Source: Urechis unicinctus
Lineage: Eukaryota; Annelida; Polychaeta; Xenopneusta; Urechidae
Direction of reading: 5' to 3'
Assembly (NCBI GenBank): GCA_034190875.2
Contig: CM067354.1
Coordinates: 52,877,897 to 52,941,896 of the forward strand
DNA length: 64,000 nt
Below, in pieces: positions 47,576-62,000 of the stretch (position 1 is the stretch's first letter; each line of letters starts with the position of its first letter). The position numbers were made by a program, and so were the translations under genes. The notes under the pieces were generated by a model. The model was not told the origin of the DNA and did no database searches. It saw only the letters and a program-made list of their open reading frames with translations.

Positions 47576-49119
47576 AAATACTGACGGTTGTGTTGTATCA
47601 CAACTGTGATGTCGGTAGCCCTCCAACGCTATATGTCATATTATCATCAGCAATATGTTGGACCATCATTCCCCATAGGGGATAATCTGCTGCTTTTTAT
47701 TAAAGTGGCAATATGTGCCAACAAAATAATCGGCATAGCGACTGCCATGTTTCGGTCTGGCCCTCACAAATCTCTGCGAACCACAGACTTTCACTCAATG
47801 CCATGCTCTCGCAAATTTACCGTATCAGTTACATACTCGACATATTATCATGTCATAAATTAACATACTGATATCAAGTATGCTTGAAACAAGCTTGCAG
47901 TAGATACCTTTCACTTAATTTGCATACAATACGCTGCTTATAAAGATGCGACGATTATTTGCTGGTTCAAATTTTGCATCATCTACGACAGGGCAGCTGC
48001 AGAGCAGAAAGGCAGCGGTAATTTTGCTTTATTAGATTTTGCGTTTATGACGATGTATACATCGACGTGGAATTGGCGCGATACCGTGCAAGCTATGCGC
48101 GATAAACATATATATGCTCTCTATGGTTGGTAGTCTCGTTTTTGCAGTATTACATCAGCTTTATAGCTTTATATATCATTTCCTTAGGGTAGCATTTCTG
48201 TATAATTAGGCGGCCACCTCGAAAACAGTAGGAGAACTGAAGTAGCCGAGCTGCTCAGTTTTAACCAGCAATATGTTAACTCCGATACCCTCATTGGCAT
48301 CGAGCGTGGGTTTAGTCAAAAGGAAATACGATCTTATACTGAGTGCTTATATTACCGATCGCTTCCTTAATATCGCGATCAATTCATTTTGTGCAATCAG
48401 AAACCTCTTTGTCGTCTGCGTCTTGCCAGTTTTAAAATGCATGAAACAGTATTATTTTATGTGATGAGTTTTCCGCATGTAGTCAGTGTTTCCTTAGTTA
48501 TGTCACTAAATTGGAAAATGTCATTGCGATAAGCGTTAAGAAACTATGATCTTCAAAGCAACATCATTCACAAAAAGTTGCTTGATCAACGATCATTTTC
48601 TCATTTAGCATTGCATAGTTTCTTCAACAACATATAAACAACTACGTGCACATTGTTGCTGTTGGTTTCCTGTTACAACTTATGACAATAGTGCCTGATC
48701 TGATAGTCTTATTTTGGGCAACAGACTTCAGAACAAGGGAATTAACATAATAGTAGGCAATATGTTGGGTGCGAATTTCGGTTTCGCTGATAATATCGGT
48801 CATGAAGTATTAAAATAGGGGTTTTATTGCCAATATGCAAAACTGAGCATAAACCTGTGATTTACTACCAATCACGCCAACTCTAATAATAAATGCGTTT
48901 TACTAAGCAAACCTTTAATTGTATATCACGCATGTGGGTTTTGCGCTTTGCATAACTGACAGCTTTCGTCTGAGCCAACTACTTAAGAGTCTAGGCAAAC
49001 CAATGAATAATGCGATTTGCATAGTTGATTGCACGACAGATGTCTGGCCTGAAACGAGGGTGAATTTCAATTCACGTCTACGGTGTCGGCCAAATGCATG
49101 AGCTGGATTGAGTAAATTA

Positions 49120-49715
49120 CTATTTGATAGACAACTTGACGCCACAGCTATTGCTTGCTATTTCTCGCACGCTTTTCTTTCACTGATTATTCCCGGAGGT
49201 TTGCAAGGAATGGCTGATCCTCCGCATACACCGGGTCCTAGCCGTACCACAACTGGTTCCAGCACGCGAACTAAACAGTTTTTGGCTCGTCCGGTGTCTG
49301 ACACATGCTCAGAAACACAGTGTAGTTATTTACTCGATTCAGCTGGTTATTTACCTGGCCCCATCTGCCTGAAACACGACGCAAGTATATGTCAGACCAA
49401 TCGTTTCTTCATCTAGTAAATCGTGCACTATCTGCCTCACTTAACCTATTATTCTGATTATAGCTTAATCGCACATTTTGCGACGTGCAGAGTGTTGTTA
49501 ATTACTATGTTTGCAAATGAGAGTACATCATGCGTTTCACTTAGATTACAGCGGACAATAACTTATTACGGTCCAATAATATGATTTCCAGCTTCGCAAA
49601 CATATTCGCCAATTTCTAGCACTCTCGCTGCGTCAAGGTCCTGTTGACAATAAAACCTGAGAACGCAGCATAAATGAACTACGTATCGATGTGTTTCAAC
49701 TAACGATGCTAATCT
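49120..49715 (+). other. Spacer with GC-richer frame
   Basis: Within an open frame ending at 49416, an in-frame ATG at 49210 starts MADPPHTPGPSRTTTGSSTR, a Pro/Ser/Thr-rich start. The stretch is GC-richer than its flanks. It could be the 5' end of a retroelement ORF1 or a small exon; no domain is recognised. Confidence 0.3.
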
Positions 49716-49850
49716 AGCTTGTTTACATTAAAGAAAGGACTTAAGACCCACCTGTTCAGGTGAACCTAAATGCTGTTATATTGTCTCTGTTTTAAGCATT
49801 TAGTCATTTATACTTTATGCTGTTTATGTCATAGATTGATTGTTTGATAT
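49716..49850 (+). mobile_element. LINE 3' end fragment
   Basis: The frame 49716-49763 reads SLFTLKKGLKTHLFR then stop, matching the usual C-terminal end of CR1/L2-like ORF2 proteins (F-K-x-x-L-K-T-x-L-F). T-rich sequence resembling a LINE 3' UTR follows, ending near TTGATTGTTTGATATT. Everything upstream is missing, as in ordinary 5' truncation. Confidence 0.5.
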
Positions 49851-52800
49851 TTATTTCTATCGTTTCTACCTTTATGGATTTGATTAATAATGATGGAAAT
49901 AACAAAGCAGAGTTGTTCAATGTTAGGCGGATTGTCTATTCTTTTTCTGTTGCTGGCAGCACGCCACAGGCTACTTGCAGACGCATTACTTTATATGTCT
50001 CATCACCAATGTGGTGTTCTGTTGTTCAATAATTTACATTTAGTCCATGTAGAAAATCATCCGCACAGAGCACTTACACAAAAGCATATGTTTGATAATT
50101 GTTTGATGAAGGTTTTCATATGTTGTAATGGAATGTTAGAAATTAGAATGAACGAAAAGGAATTAATGTCATATCTTATTACCTTTCATCCGTCAAATAC
50201 ATTCTAGGATTATACAATGATTCTTTGCATAGCAAATATAATTATAAGCCACCCAAAAGCAGAGTATAAATAAAACATACATATATGTATAAGTCTTCAT
50301 TTGTCTTGCCAAGGTAAAGGAAAGATAAAATCGATTTTGAATTACCGACGCAGTTGCAGTCTGTGCCAAAGACATTACTTCACTCGGCAGATGACAGTAA
50401 TGAAAGGGGTGTTACCTTAATGAAAGTGGGTGACTAATGTACTATTGAAAATTTAAAAAATAAACATAAAATTGCAATTTATGAAATATTCCTGGCTTGC
50501 CGAACGTGTTGTGTTTGTTTAGAATCTTTACAATATATTTATATTACAGATGGAATAATTCAATGATAATTAGAATTGACTGGACGTCATTTTTCAGTTT
50601 GCTGCAGTACAGTGTGATGCTGGTATTGTCGGAACTGTTTCACTTTTCCAAACGAGCGACACGGAGACAGGTACGCGTGTATATATAGTGTTGGTTTTTT
50701 CACCGTGAATGTGGTAGTCTTTATGATCGCAGTGACGAAGTCAATTTAATGGTAACTTGAAAAAGGAGGTTTATTTTTGAATGATGGCGTACGGATTCCG
50801 TATCCCGCAAGTCCGAATATAAATTGTAAAACTATGGTATGGAGTTACTCTGGTTATGTCCATAGGCTACTGCTGAGCTGGAATTCCAAACTGCTACGTG
50901 CCGTACGGAGTTGGCCTTTCAACTTGGTCCGTACGACAGTGACTCCGTTGCCCCATACTGAATGTGTTTCGAGTGGAGTCAGGTATTTATAGGGCAATGG
51001 ATGTAAGGCATTGGTAGCCAATTTTGAGTGGTATGAGGGTAAAGTGTTAATTTGGAATAAGGTCCACCGAACATGCGGGTCTGAATGAGAGTCAATTTTG
51101 CTTGTCCCAACGTGCCGAAAACAGAGGTTGTAAATAAGGGTATCTGAATTGTGGCGTGCCTTGGGTACACTGGCTGACGACGCTTATTACGATATCTTAT
51201 CAATAAGGGCAGTCACAGTTCCTTACATGGTTTTTGTCTGTTTGCATAAATTATTATTGATTCTAGACATACTAGGGACAATGTGCCTTTTCCACATTGT
51301 ACGAAAGCATTAATTGCTTCGACAACACTTTTGAAAGGAAGCGAATGTAAAGCCGCCGCTTGATTGTAATGGTATACTTGACTTTTGCATTAAACGTCCG
51401 AAAGATATTCCCGTTTTTGAACAGTCACATTATATACTAGTTTGAAGATGCCAAACGTGAATATTTCACTCACGTCCCTTGGTTTTCATCAGTCACAAGG
51501 AATTTTGTGTAAATTGTGCATTAAAATCCTTATAATGAATATGCACGCCTCTCCCTCTTAAACGACAACCAGTTTTGTCAATGAATATCGACTCTAAATT
51601 GCAAGACACATTTTAATTCGATACGCGCAGTCACTTCACGAAATCAAAGCATCGCTATGTGGTGACTTCCAAAATATATGTGAGACGGTAACTTGTATGG
51701 CATTTATCCTAGCCCTGGGACTAGAAGCCGGCTAATTACAAGTCATTACTTCTATCTCCCTATCCTCTTAACATTTGACCGGCGATGCCTTGATTCTGTG
51801 CTTACAGCAAGCACTACATGGTTCCCGCAATGTCATACGACTTGTTCATGAAACATCAGTCTTCCAGGTGATGAAACCACTGTATTTGGAAATGCAGTTT
51901 ATTTCACAAGTTGAAAGATCTTCAAACAAGTTTACTGAAGCTGGTCAATAAAATTACAGTTTCACAATGAGATCCATGATACCCAGGCATCATTCAATGA
52001 AATACTAATTAGGAGCTAATGTGGTTACACCTGCTGCAGTTGCTTGCAAATATTGATGTAAAAATGCGTAGATTGCTGCACCATATGCGTAGCTATTCCG
52101 CAGGATAGGCGAGCTACAACTCGGTATAACGCTCATCTAATAGTGTGTATTACCATTAGCAAGGACATACCTCATCCGCTATTGTTAACGCTGTAGGAGA
52201 TAATATGAAGGTTTCGGAGAAGGTTTTGAGAATGGGTATTGCGTCTGGCTTATGTTGGTTGGTCCATTGTTTGATCCACTTCACAAGCCATTCGTCATAT
52301 ATATTATGTAATTCAGGTTCTTACTGTTACGCTTACTCAACTAATTTATTTTGGATGATTGCTGAGATAATCTAATTTGCCATTGGGGACCTCATATAAA
52401 ATTCGATTGATTTTTTTTATGTAGCATTTCCTGTCCTATAAGAGATGTAATTTTCATCATTATGAATAAAGATATTAAACTTCAGCAGGCACATGTGGCT
52501 TGACAGTCTTGATACAAATATTTTTTTTCTGCCGGTCATACATTCAAATTGTACATACGACTCGCGCGATAGAGACCATTTGCTATGACAGTACATCCGC
52601 AAAAAGAGTTTGATTAAACATCCTATACATACCAGATTTGAATTACCATACCTGATTATTGAGTACGATGTAACATTTGGTCACCGTTCATGTTTTGTGT
52701 TCGTCCCTTTACGAGACGTATATTGGTTTATAATTCACAATAGAGCACAGAGTTTGTCAAAAACGAGAAGGACGAATTGCTTCCATTCCCCACCAAGCAG

Positions 52801-53499
52801 TTCGTGAATGCTCTTGCAATGGTAGACTATGCATTTCTGTGGACATTGAAATGCCGTCCTCAGTGCTGTATTGAGCTTCGAGGCTAGCATATAGTAAAAA
52901 TACAATCATGTTTAAGTACGAGGAGGAATTACGCTACACTTCTTGTACAATGACATGATATCAATCAAGGACGCACACTACTGGTAGCATGGCACGAATC
53001 GTACGCGTTTGACACATAATGCAATTGCATTTACCTTATGTCACCGCACTAGCTGCCTGCCTGCACCGACAAATTATTTGTTATCTATTGATTGTCGTCA
53101 GCATCAGGGGTTCATTGAACATTATGTGCAAACCAACAAAATATCATCTTTGTCGGCTGACTACACTTATGATAGCGACTAAAACAATCACCTTTTTTTC
53201 CAGGATATTTCGTAACAGTAATTGACCGTTTTGGTCGGTGAATATTAAGGTGTATGAACGGATCTACTACGTTTATTGGCACCGCTATACATTCCATGAT
53301 ACAAATATAACCAAGGAATCATTCGGAGGCTGTCGATGAATTTGTTGAGAAAAAATTGAAACCATCGTAATCTCAAATTGATACAAAGCGTTCTATTGCT
53401 ATCTGCAAAGCAATTTGTGTTGGGTTTAGAGCGTATGTGCTCATGCATTGCATTTTGTTCGCAGTCAAACCAAAGTATCATTGGTGTTGATAATTTCAT
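49851..53499. other. AT-rich region, no firm gene
   Basis: No supported gene. A GC-richer, protein-like frame at 50777-50992 lacks any family match. The counterpart of this stretch in copy B lies beyond the window. Confidence 0.4.
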
Positions 53500-54955
53500 T
53501 AGGAAAAGTGTCGAGCTGTTGGTTAACTGCGGATAACTCATGAATTGTAGTGTAAAGTCACGTCAAAAGCAGCAACGCATTGTTTAGTGGACTGCGTTGT
53601 TTTATTCTGCTAAGACTTCGTAAGGATTGTGCTTTGTTTTATCGATTTATCATTTAAACAAACTCTGGAAAAGCACATGTCACAAGCCAACACAATATGT
53701 ACATATGGCAACAACTAAACAATGTCTAGGCGTATTAAGTTTGATAAAATAGTCGATTGGATAATAACACTGTTTATTCATCGCTTAGAACATACAGCTG
53801 CTGAGTAATGTATTTGTGAATTGATTTGCTTGAGGCCTAATTGTGCATGTCACATTCGATCTAATTACTGCTTGCACACAAAAGACATTTTCTTTGCTAT
53901 TTCATTGATTGCAAACAATCTGGTGGAGCATTGCAAAACTTTTTGTGCCATAGGAAGGATTAGGCTTAGAATTTTTCAATCGGGCGATCCGTATTAATTA
54001 GTGCATGTAACGCATTAGGCCTAGAGATTTTTAGCAAATATTGTCGGTGTTATTGCGACGTGCCGTGTATGTGCATGTTTATCGTCAACAGGCAGTACTG
54101 GACAAATAGCATGTGTAAGCATAACAAATTGAAAGCAAGCGGGTTTTTTTGGCTGTAAGTGTACTAGCAATTACGCACGGAAACCCCTAATGTTATTAAC
54201 CACAGTTGGCAATATACGGTTGTTTATTATGTATTCGGTTCAATGCAGTCTCACTATTTTTATATGTTTTTATATTTCGGTATTAATTTTCTACTTTCTA
54301 TCAGAGGATGGTCGTGATAAAAGGATAATCTGCGTCATTCCTGGAACTTGCCCGCTTTTTGTTTGATATAATGTCAACCGCATTTCCATGGAAAACCGTT
54401 AGAGAGAAGGCAATCATGCCATTAATAACAACCTGTTACATGTTCTCAGCTATATTTTTTCAGATAAAGACGGATTGGTCCGTAAATGCTTTGCTTATTT
54501 TATATAACCGCGTTAAATACAACTGTGTATATAGATTGGCTGGTATGCTGCTCTACATCAACATCCAGAAGGAGGAATTCAGAAATTACTTCACGTTTAC
54601 CTGGAACTGTAACATCTGCCAGGATATATTTGATATTTAGATGACAACTGTTCGAAATGTTTATAGTCAGCCATAAAGCAAATCTGTCTGGAAATCTTCC
54701 TTCACGACGTATCCCTGCTTAACAGTTAAACTGATAAATAGCTGGAAGTCTTCACCGCCATATACAGGATCAGTTAACCTGAGTTTAATTTTACTATATG
54801 GTATTGACATTGAAGCATATCCCAGCTTTATTTGTGACTAAATGTGGTTTACCGTATTAGTGTGCTAATACTATACCTTCCCCCTCGTTCGAATTTATCT
54901 CTTGACAGAGTAGTAGTGTGGCGCATCCAACATAACACTGTCTATGTGTTCAGTA
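53500..54955 (+). repeat. Segmental block, partial copy D
   Basis: 53500-53780 resembles 47030-47230 (GGTTAACTGCGGATAAC vs GGATTAACTGTGGATAAC, and GGAAAAGCAC). 54300-54950 resembles 61560-62150, including CAGATAAAGACGGATTGGTC at 54462/61671. Copy B begins directly after it. D therefore looks like the tail of a truncated unit lying head-to-tail with B. Confidence 0.75.
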
Positions 54956-56972
54956 TGAATTCCTTTTCGCTATTAATGCTTGCAAAGATATTTGGTTAGA
55001 TATTCTAAGTTAATATCGTTGTACCCTCAAACCTACTGAAAAGAGGCCCCATAATTCATTGTTCATGTTGCTTGTCTAACGCAACGCCCCGCTTATATTA
55101 TACTACGGGCCAAATAATGCATGCACAGTATCGACACAGATCCGTTATCAAATGATTAAGAGGACAATCGATCATATCAGTATGTTTGACGCAGCAAAAT
55201 GCTTGGATATTGGAGTCAACTTTAGTTGTAGATATTCGCCGGATTGGTAGTTTTACAATTTTTTATCGTCCATAGGCTAATAAAGAGTTGCATCAAGTAA
55301 TTGGAGACCAAGCCGTTTCACGATCCACGACAAACAATGAAGAAATGTAATTTGTGTAAACAATTATTTCGCATCGATCGCGATACGATTCACCTTGGAA
55401 AACATTATGTTCGTCTCTCGTGAAAGTCTTCTGTGGATTTTAACAGCTCTAGTTTACCACTGTTTCCTAATGGTGTGTCCAAAAGGTAACCAAAGTAGAG
55501 GTAGCAGCGACAAATGTTGATTCATTTAAATTATATTGGCTTTATCTGAATAACGCTGCTATAACTTGGTAGACAAATTAATTATCATGTGGCTATTTCA
55601 TCCCAGTCAAAACATACTCTTATATATTGCTTAATTTTGACTGGGATGGGATATTTACATCCAAAATACAAATATGTCGCGATATCGTTCTCTCTTTAGG
55701 CTCCTCTTTGATGCCGTACCTGTGGTTAGTCATTAAACGGATATAGACATCCACTGTAATGCATTATGGACATGGTGCGACCTTGCATCACGACGGACAT
55801 GATGTGTCCTAATGATGGTTGGGATTAGAGACTATTAAAGGTCAGTCGTTAAATTATTTATGGCCTCCAATAGCCATTATTTTATTCAAATGAAAGGCTC
55901 ATCAATGCATTTGCGCTTGAATGTATTCGTCTGCACAGTGTCTAACATTAGAGGACATCAGTTTGACCACTCTATGAATTTAATTGGGTTCATAGTGGTT
56001 GCATTCTAGTTAAACTCCAGTACATCACTGTCAGCTGCTTTGATGCATATTCAAACTATGCTGGCAGATGCCCATCATCTATATTTGTATGTACATTAAT
56101 ATTAGCAAGTTACAGTGATTTTGCATTTGAGCAGACAATGGGATTTCGGGACCTAGGCCTATTAAAATTGCGAGAATATGCAGTTAGATTGGGAGCATAC
56201 ATAGTGGATAACAAAGATAACACCGAATAATGTTCGCTGATAATATCTCTTATTGTGGATTCATGGATTTCATTCAACATTCAACCACGTGCTGCACAGA
56301 TGAAAATTTGGAATATTCGTGTATATTATATTCGCCATATTATTCACCTCTTTATATTATTCGGATTTCAGGAAATATTTTGACGTTATCTTCTAGAACA
56401 TCAAAAGTCATAATCTGCTGTATTATACATACCGACAGAGCTGTGAATAATCAACATGTTGCCGGGTGATCCTATTTAAGGTTTTTCGTTATTGTTATAC
56501 AGGTGTTAAGATACAGGTTACAGAGCTATAACGCACTGCTATTATCAACTTGACCCCTCGTTTCGAAGTAAGTATTATGAACTGTCAATCATTGGGCTGT
56601 ACAATGATAAACACCCGAGTCAAGCAAGACTCCGTCGGTCCATTCTGCACAAGCAAAACACGAAGACCTGAGGTCAAACAAAGTCTAGATACAATAGTAA
56701 CACTTGATCCCACCAGCGGGTCAAAACTGTTGTGAATTTGTGATGGTTCGCCTAGGAAAGAGCTACACCGCTCATGATCATTGTCAACGGAACAAGGGCT
56801 TATCAGATGTTGTTACTTATCTCAACCGCATGTCCGGATTGTATATGTCTTTCTCTAGTTCAAGGGATTTTTAATTACGGCTGCATGACCAATATGTGTC
56901 CCCATGAATCCATAAAGTTTGAATGATAGCATCAAATCACAAGCGTTTGACTCGGGATAGGATTCCGCTCCT

Positions 56973-57025
56973 CTGTTTCACCTGTTTCACCTATTTCACC
57001 TGTTTCACCTGTTTCACATGTATCT
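56973..57025. repeat. 9-bp minisatellite, copy B
   Basis: About six copies of CTGTTTCAC, one with an internal change (CTATTTCAC). Equivalent to 42642-42684. Confidence 0.85.
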
Positions 57026-58932
57026 GATGGCATGCTATAACATTTCGTACCATATCAACTTGCTTGACCGTGCTACAATGCAACGTTGTTATATTATAAT
57101 CAAGTGGCTTATGCAGCATGCGTCAATTCTTTAGGACTTACATTGGTGGGCACCAATATTTTGCCTGTTCACTAAGAGCAATTACATGCTCGTTTTACAA
57201 TCTTGCAGACATTTCATCGCATAAATGAGTTTTGGAAATTGCATTAGACTAGTTGTTGGCATTATGACATCCAACATAATACGAGACAAACGCCTTTGTT
57301 AATGGTCTGTCTCACCTTTCAACGTCACTTTGACAACCATGAGACCCACATATAAACGGCGTTTCAGAATTCGGATAAGGGGTGATACAGCCAACTGATA
57401 CATTGGAATTACGATTATAACCCCCCTATGGTATTCATTTCTTGTATTTATCAGACGAAATGCCGTCGGCGCACCGGGAAATATCATCTCAAATCACCTT
57501 TTACCACAAGAAAACTGATATCACTCTCGATTAGCGTGTCATGTTGCCAGTTTGCTTTGACGTAAGAGGGAATAAACTCATAACCAATGTTTTGTACCAC
57601 GCTAGCTTGTTATTCCAAATATATCATAATGGTACAGTAGACAAGACCCTTCGATTGCAATATAGCATGTCTACTCTGAAGACAGTAAAGCAATGTTTAT
57701 ATGGCCATGAAAACAGGGTGATTGGAAGGCAGATTCGGTTAATATTGATCGGGCACAGATGCGGCATCATACATTATTTGAACCTGGCATGGCTCTGCAG
57801 AGAAAAAAACACATGTGCTGTACATATAATTATATTTCATTGCTAACAATTCCATGGTATTCATGAAAGCAATATATTAATTTACGTAAGCATAAACTCT
57901 CAATAACCCCTAGCAAAATATCTACGACAAACATAGCGACAGAGGAATCAGGAAGTATATTGCCTTCCCACTATGCATCAGTACTTTTGTTGTTGCTGGA
58001 CATGCTGCTTCGCTCCGTGATAAACAATAAGTAAATGTTTCTCTTATGACAGATCCAAAGATTAGAGAGGGGGGAAGAGGTCAGTGTATCAGCGATTGTA
58101 TACTTAGTGATAAAGAGTAAATATGAAAAAATATCCGAACGAAATAAGCGATCATGCTTATTCATATTATTCTTTATTAATACGGTCCAAATCGCGGAAT
58201 ATGTTTTTCTAGTTCATACGCATTTAGCAAATTTGAGGCACAGGTGTCCGCAACGTCTCAAAAGTAACTCCATTATGAACGAATTCTAATGGGATGTTAT
58301 ATAAGTTCTGATATTAATGTCGCGAGTAACAGCCTCAAGCAGTAACCTTGAGTCACCAAATGTAGTACAAAAACCAGCTGTCACTAGGCGCTCATTACAT
58401 GGGACCCACAAGAACATTTAGATTGCCTGCTGAAGTAAAATTCCTTTTATAACTACCTGCGTGTTTACTTCTGCTTACAGTGGCATAAGTAAATGGTAAT
58501 ATTGATCATAACGTAGTACCAAGAACCCGACATAATCGGGTACACATTGAACTTGCGCCGATGCTGTTATTTGCGGACATATGTTTATCTACTTTGTTAA
58601 GGCGGGAGAACCGAGTAATCATATTGCAACCAAAGAAGTCATATAACCATAAATGCTATGTTTTGCCAGGAATCTCCTCTATATTTTTATTCTTTCTTCA
58701 GGTTTTCATCCTAACATGGTCGATGACAAGTCGTCTTAGCACTTGCACAGACGCCTGATAAGTAGTGTGATATATTTTTCATTCATATGAACGGCCTCCC
58801 GTGCTCTTGTTATCCAAGTTCCAATTATAAACTGGCGACAAATGACTTTTGTGCTCGAAGCGTCGAAATTTTTTCAACAATCTTTTATTAGGTGGTTGCA
58901 AGCAAACAACTACAATAACGTCATTTGTTCAG

Positions 58933-59066
58933 GCGGCTTCAGGTGCGAGTCATAACATGATAGGCTCGACAGATTTGACAGAGGACTAAATCATAGTCTA
59001 TCGAATGATCAATTAGCGTCTGGGTGATTTGAGTTAAGCTCTGTATTGTATCAATGTCAACTATTC
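58933..59066 (+). repeat. Hyper-similar island, copy B
   Basis: Partner of 44395-44528, with three differences in 134 bp. Confidence 0.85.
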
Positions 59067-62000
59067 TTATGAAGGCCGTGACCTATAACCTAACGATTCC
59101 TCAATGTCACTAGATTGTATGTTCTAGAAAGAATTTAAGTCAGCCGACCTATATTCAAGCATACTCGTGAAAATCCGTTTTGGAAGAAAATTTAGCTTTC
59201 CAATTATGCACACACAATGTGCGTGATCCTTCACAAACCTGCGGATGAATATATCCTATACAACGATCTCGTTGTTATTTATGCTGAACAAATATCTACT
59301 TCTTTGGAAAACGAGCATTTCCCTTTTTTTTCATCGATATATGTTCCAGTTACACTCGTCTGTCGTTTTTACTGGTGAACCAATGATGGCAAATCACGCA
59401 TCAAATCAAGCTTAACTAGTTATTCCTCTCAGTAAATCTCTTCATCGGCGATAACTGAATCGTTTTTTTACATTAAAACGATTTCCACAAAGAATCAGTG
59501 CGCCCAATACAGTATATTGATGAATAATTAAATACTCACGGGTCCCAAAGTTGCGAATAAAAGTCAGCAATAAACTGTTTCTCTATTAAAAACTCCTTTC
59601 AATTCGTTATAATCCAATTAGGGTTAAATGCATTTACCATGGCGTTAATTTATCGACGGCATGCGCTGTATGGTAGCCTGGTACTGTAAAACTTTGATCT
59701 GACCCAGACTGATGAAATGTAGCGTTAATAGGTGATGCCGAAAATGCTAATATTGAAACAATTGCAACTTGTTGAATACCCATTACTTAAGTGTCCCACT
59801 GAATTGACGTGAGTGGCAAAAGTGAGCGGCAACAGAGCATAATTGTTTGTCTAATTACTTCAAAGCGGTGTGAGACTTCCATATTTGACTGTGCCTCGTG
59901 CTGAATGCGCATTTATGTCTTCCACAATAATATCACTATATGCATAACTTATAAGATATTCACGTTGTGTCTTTTTGTTATTCCATTGAATGCGTACAAT
60001 TAGCACAGCAATGTATCCTTATTTTCCTGCTTAATTAATAATACATTTGTGATTCACCTTTACCACTGCCAATAGTTTAAATTTGAATACCGTGGTGGCG
60101 ATGAGAATTGATTTTCTTCTTAAAGTTGTAGCTCAACTTCTCAAAACAAACTGTTTTGGCTAACAGTCAGAAGTACAGGTTTTATTTTATGAGAAGGCAT
60201 TGATTAAGGAAACAATAGCCCGGTTTTGATCAATGAAGTCGCAGGCTATGTTTTAGACCTAATGTGCTATATTGTCCTGTTTAAAGGTGAGGGGGAAGAG
60301 GGATGGTAATAGGTATTGTATACGTTTCGTGGTCGAATTGAGTGAGATAGAGTGGTAATTGTATTATGCGTATTACGGCAAGGTTGATTACCATTGAGAT
60401 ATCTCAGCACGGTATGCGCCATGGATAGCGGTTTACTTGTTATAAAAGCAAACTTATTACAGAGCGAATCCTCAGATTTGTTTGTGTTGAAAGGTTGATC
60501 ATAATAGAAGAGGTTAAAGTTTTACATTTATGACATTAATATGGTTTAGAAACGCCTACTGTTTGCCTCCGATATTCAACAGCACTTTATTACTAGCGTC
60601 TGCGGTTAAATATCAAATAAGACCGTCAAAAACCATCATATTCTGAAAATGCAAACCTTACCGCTTCCGCTTCAATAAATGGTTCCCGTTTTGAGCTTGG
60701 TTAGTTATTATCTGTGATTTGATGGTTGTGCAAGTTGATCACTAAATGTCGACCAGCGGTCTCGAAAGAAAGCTCAATTGAATTGTATCTAAAAATATAT
60801 TCTTTTGGAACTGCTAATCAGTATATTTGTGGACAAGAATACAAAGAGAGTTGTATACTCATGCTACCAGATATCTACTTTTCATTGGCATACGCAACTA
60901 TTGCTACCTTTGATACGCCTTTCCCGACCATAGTGTGGTTGTGTTTTGTAGTGCAATTTTATACTAACTGGCGTATTTGCAGAAATGTGGTGTTATAGCT
61001 ATTACTTTGAGGGAGTAATACATTCTGACTTTCCTGTATTGGAATGCAAATTTGCCTATATTGAGGTATGCAAACAAAAGTATCATTCGTAATAAATACT
61101 TCATACAGGAAAAGCACTGCAGATATTACAACATGATATGTTAAGTTGGCATGATAATGACTTTTATTAGTGATACATCAAGTATGCGCATAGTGTCTTC
61201 ATATGCAATGTAAATAAATAGCTTACTCTGACAATCCATTTCCCTATACATATAGTTAATATTATGATAGAAATTACAGTATTAATGGTGCTCGATGTAT
61301 CATCATTCTCTTGCTTAACTGTTAATACATTTTTTATTTTGCTGCTTTACTGACAAAAGCTTCATTCGAATATCGTGGTGGAGCAGAAAATGAATTCAAT
61401 TCAACCATTGGTAAGACTTCTTCTCATTAGAAACTGTTTTTGATCTCTTTCTACAAAAGAAGTCTAGATTTTGTTTTTAGAGAAGCAATTGATTAAAAAA
61501 ACAAAGTCTTGCAACAGGAAACATTCTACGTCATTTCAACGGGCACTGACCGAAGCTTTGCTCGCGTTCTGTTAGGTATATTGCAAGTCGCATTCCCATG
61601 GAAAGAAGTTGGCGATGAGGCAATCATGTAATTATGAACCTCCAGTTATATGTTCCTAACTATATTTCCCAGATAAAGACGGATTGGTCTGTAAATGCTT
61701 TGATGACCAATATAACTTAACTAACTATAATAGTACATTTTGGGATTGGCAGGTGCGCTGTGCTATACCAGCATCCAGTTGGGATCACGTTCACCTGGTA
61801 CTGTAAAACTTGCCACAATATATTTGTTATTTAGTTCACAACTGTTTGGATTTCTGAGACTCAGTTAATAGCACATTTAACTTGAAATTTGTACCTGACG
61901 ACGTATACCTACTTCACGATAAAACTACAAATTAGCTGGAAGTCTTCACAGCTATTTATTTTATTGGTTAACCTGAGCTAAATGTTACTATTGGGTATTG

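Larger units (their letters stand above)
40550..49119 (+). repeat. Segmental block, copy A
   Basis: Collinear with 54960-64000 (copy B). Anchors: TTCGCTATTAATGCTTGCAA (40556/54967), GGATATAGACATCCACTGTA (41660/55739), ATGGGATTTC.GGACCTAGGC (42021/56139), the GATAAACACCCGAG segment (42428/56605), GCATGCGTCAATT (42778/57118) and TGTGGGTTTTGCGCTTTGCA (48931/63823). Overall similarity is about 80% by eye with many indels. Copy A lacks a module of about 600 bp that B has at 61550-62150, and it carries a 199-bp tandem duplication that B lacks. Open frames inside are short and not kept between copies. The match reaches the end of the window, so the true right border is unknown. Confidence 0.9.
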
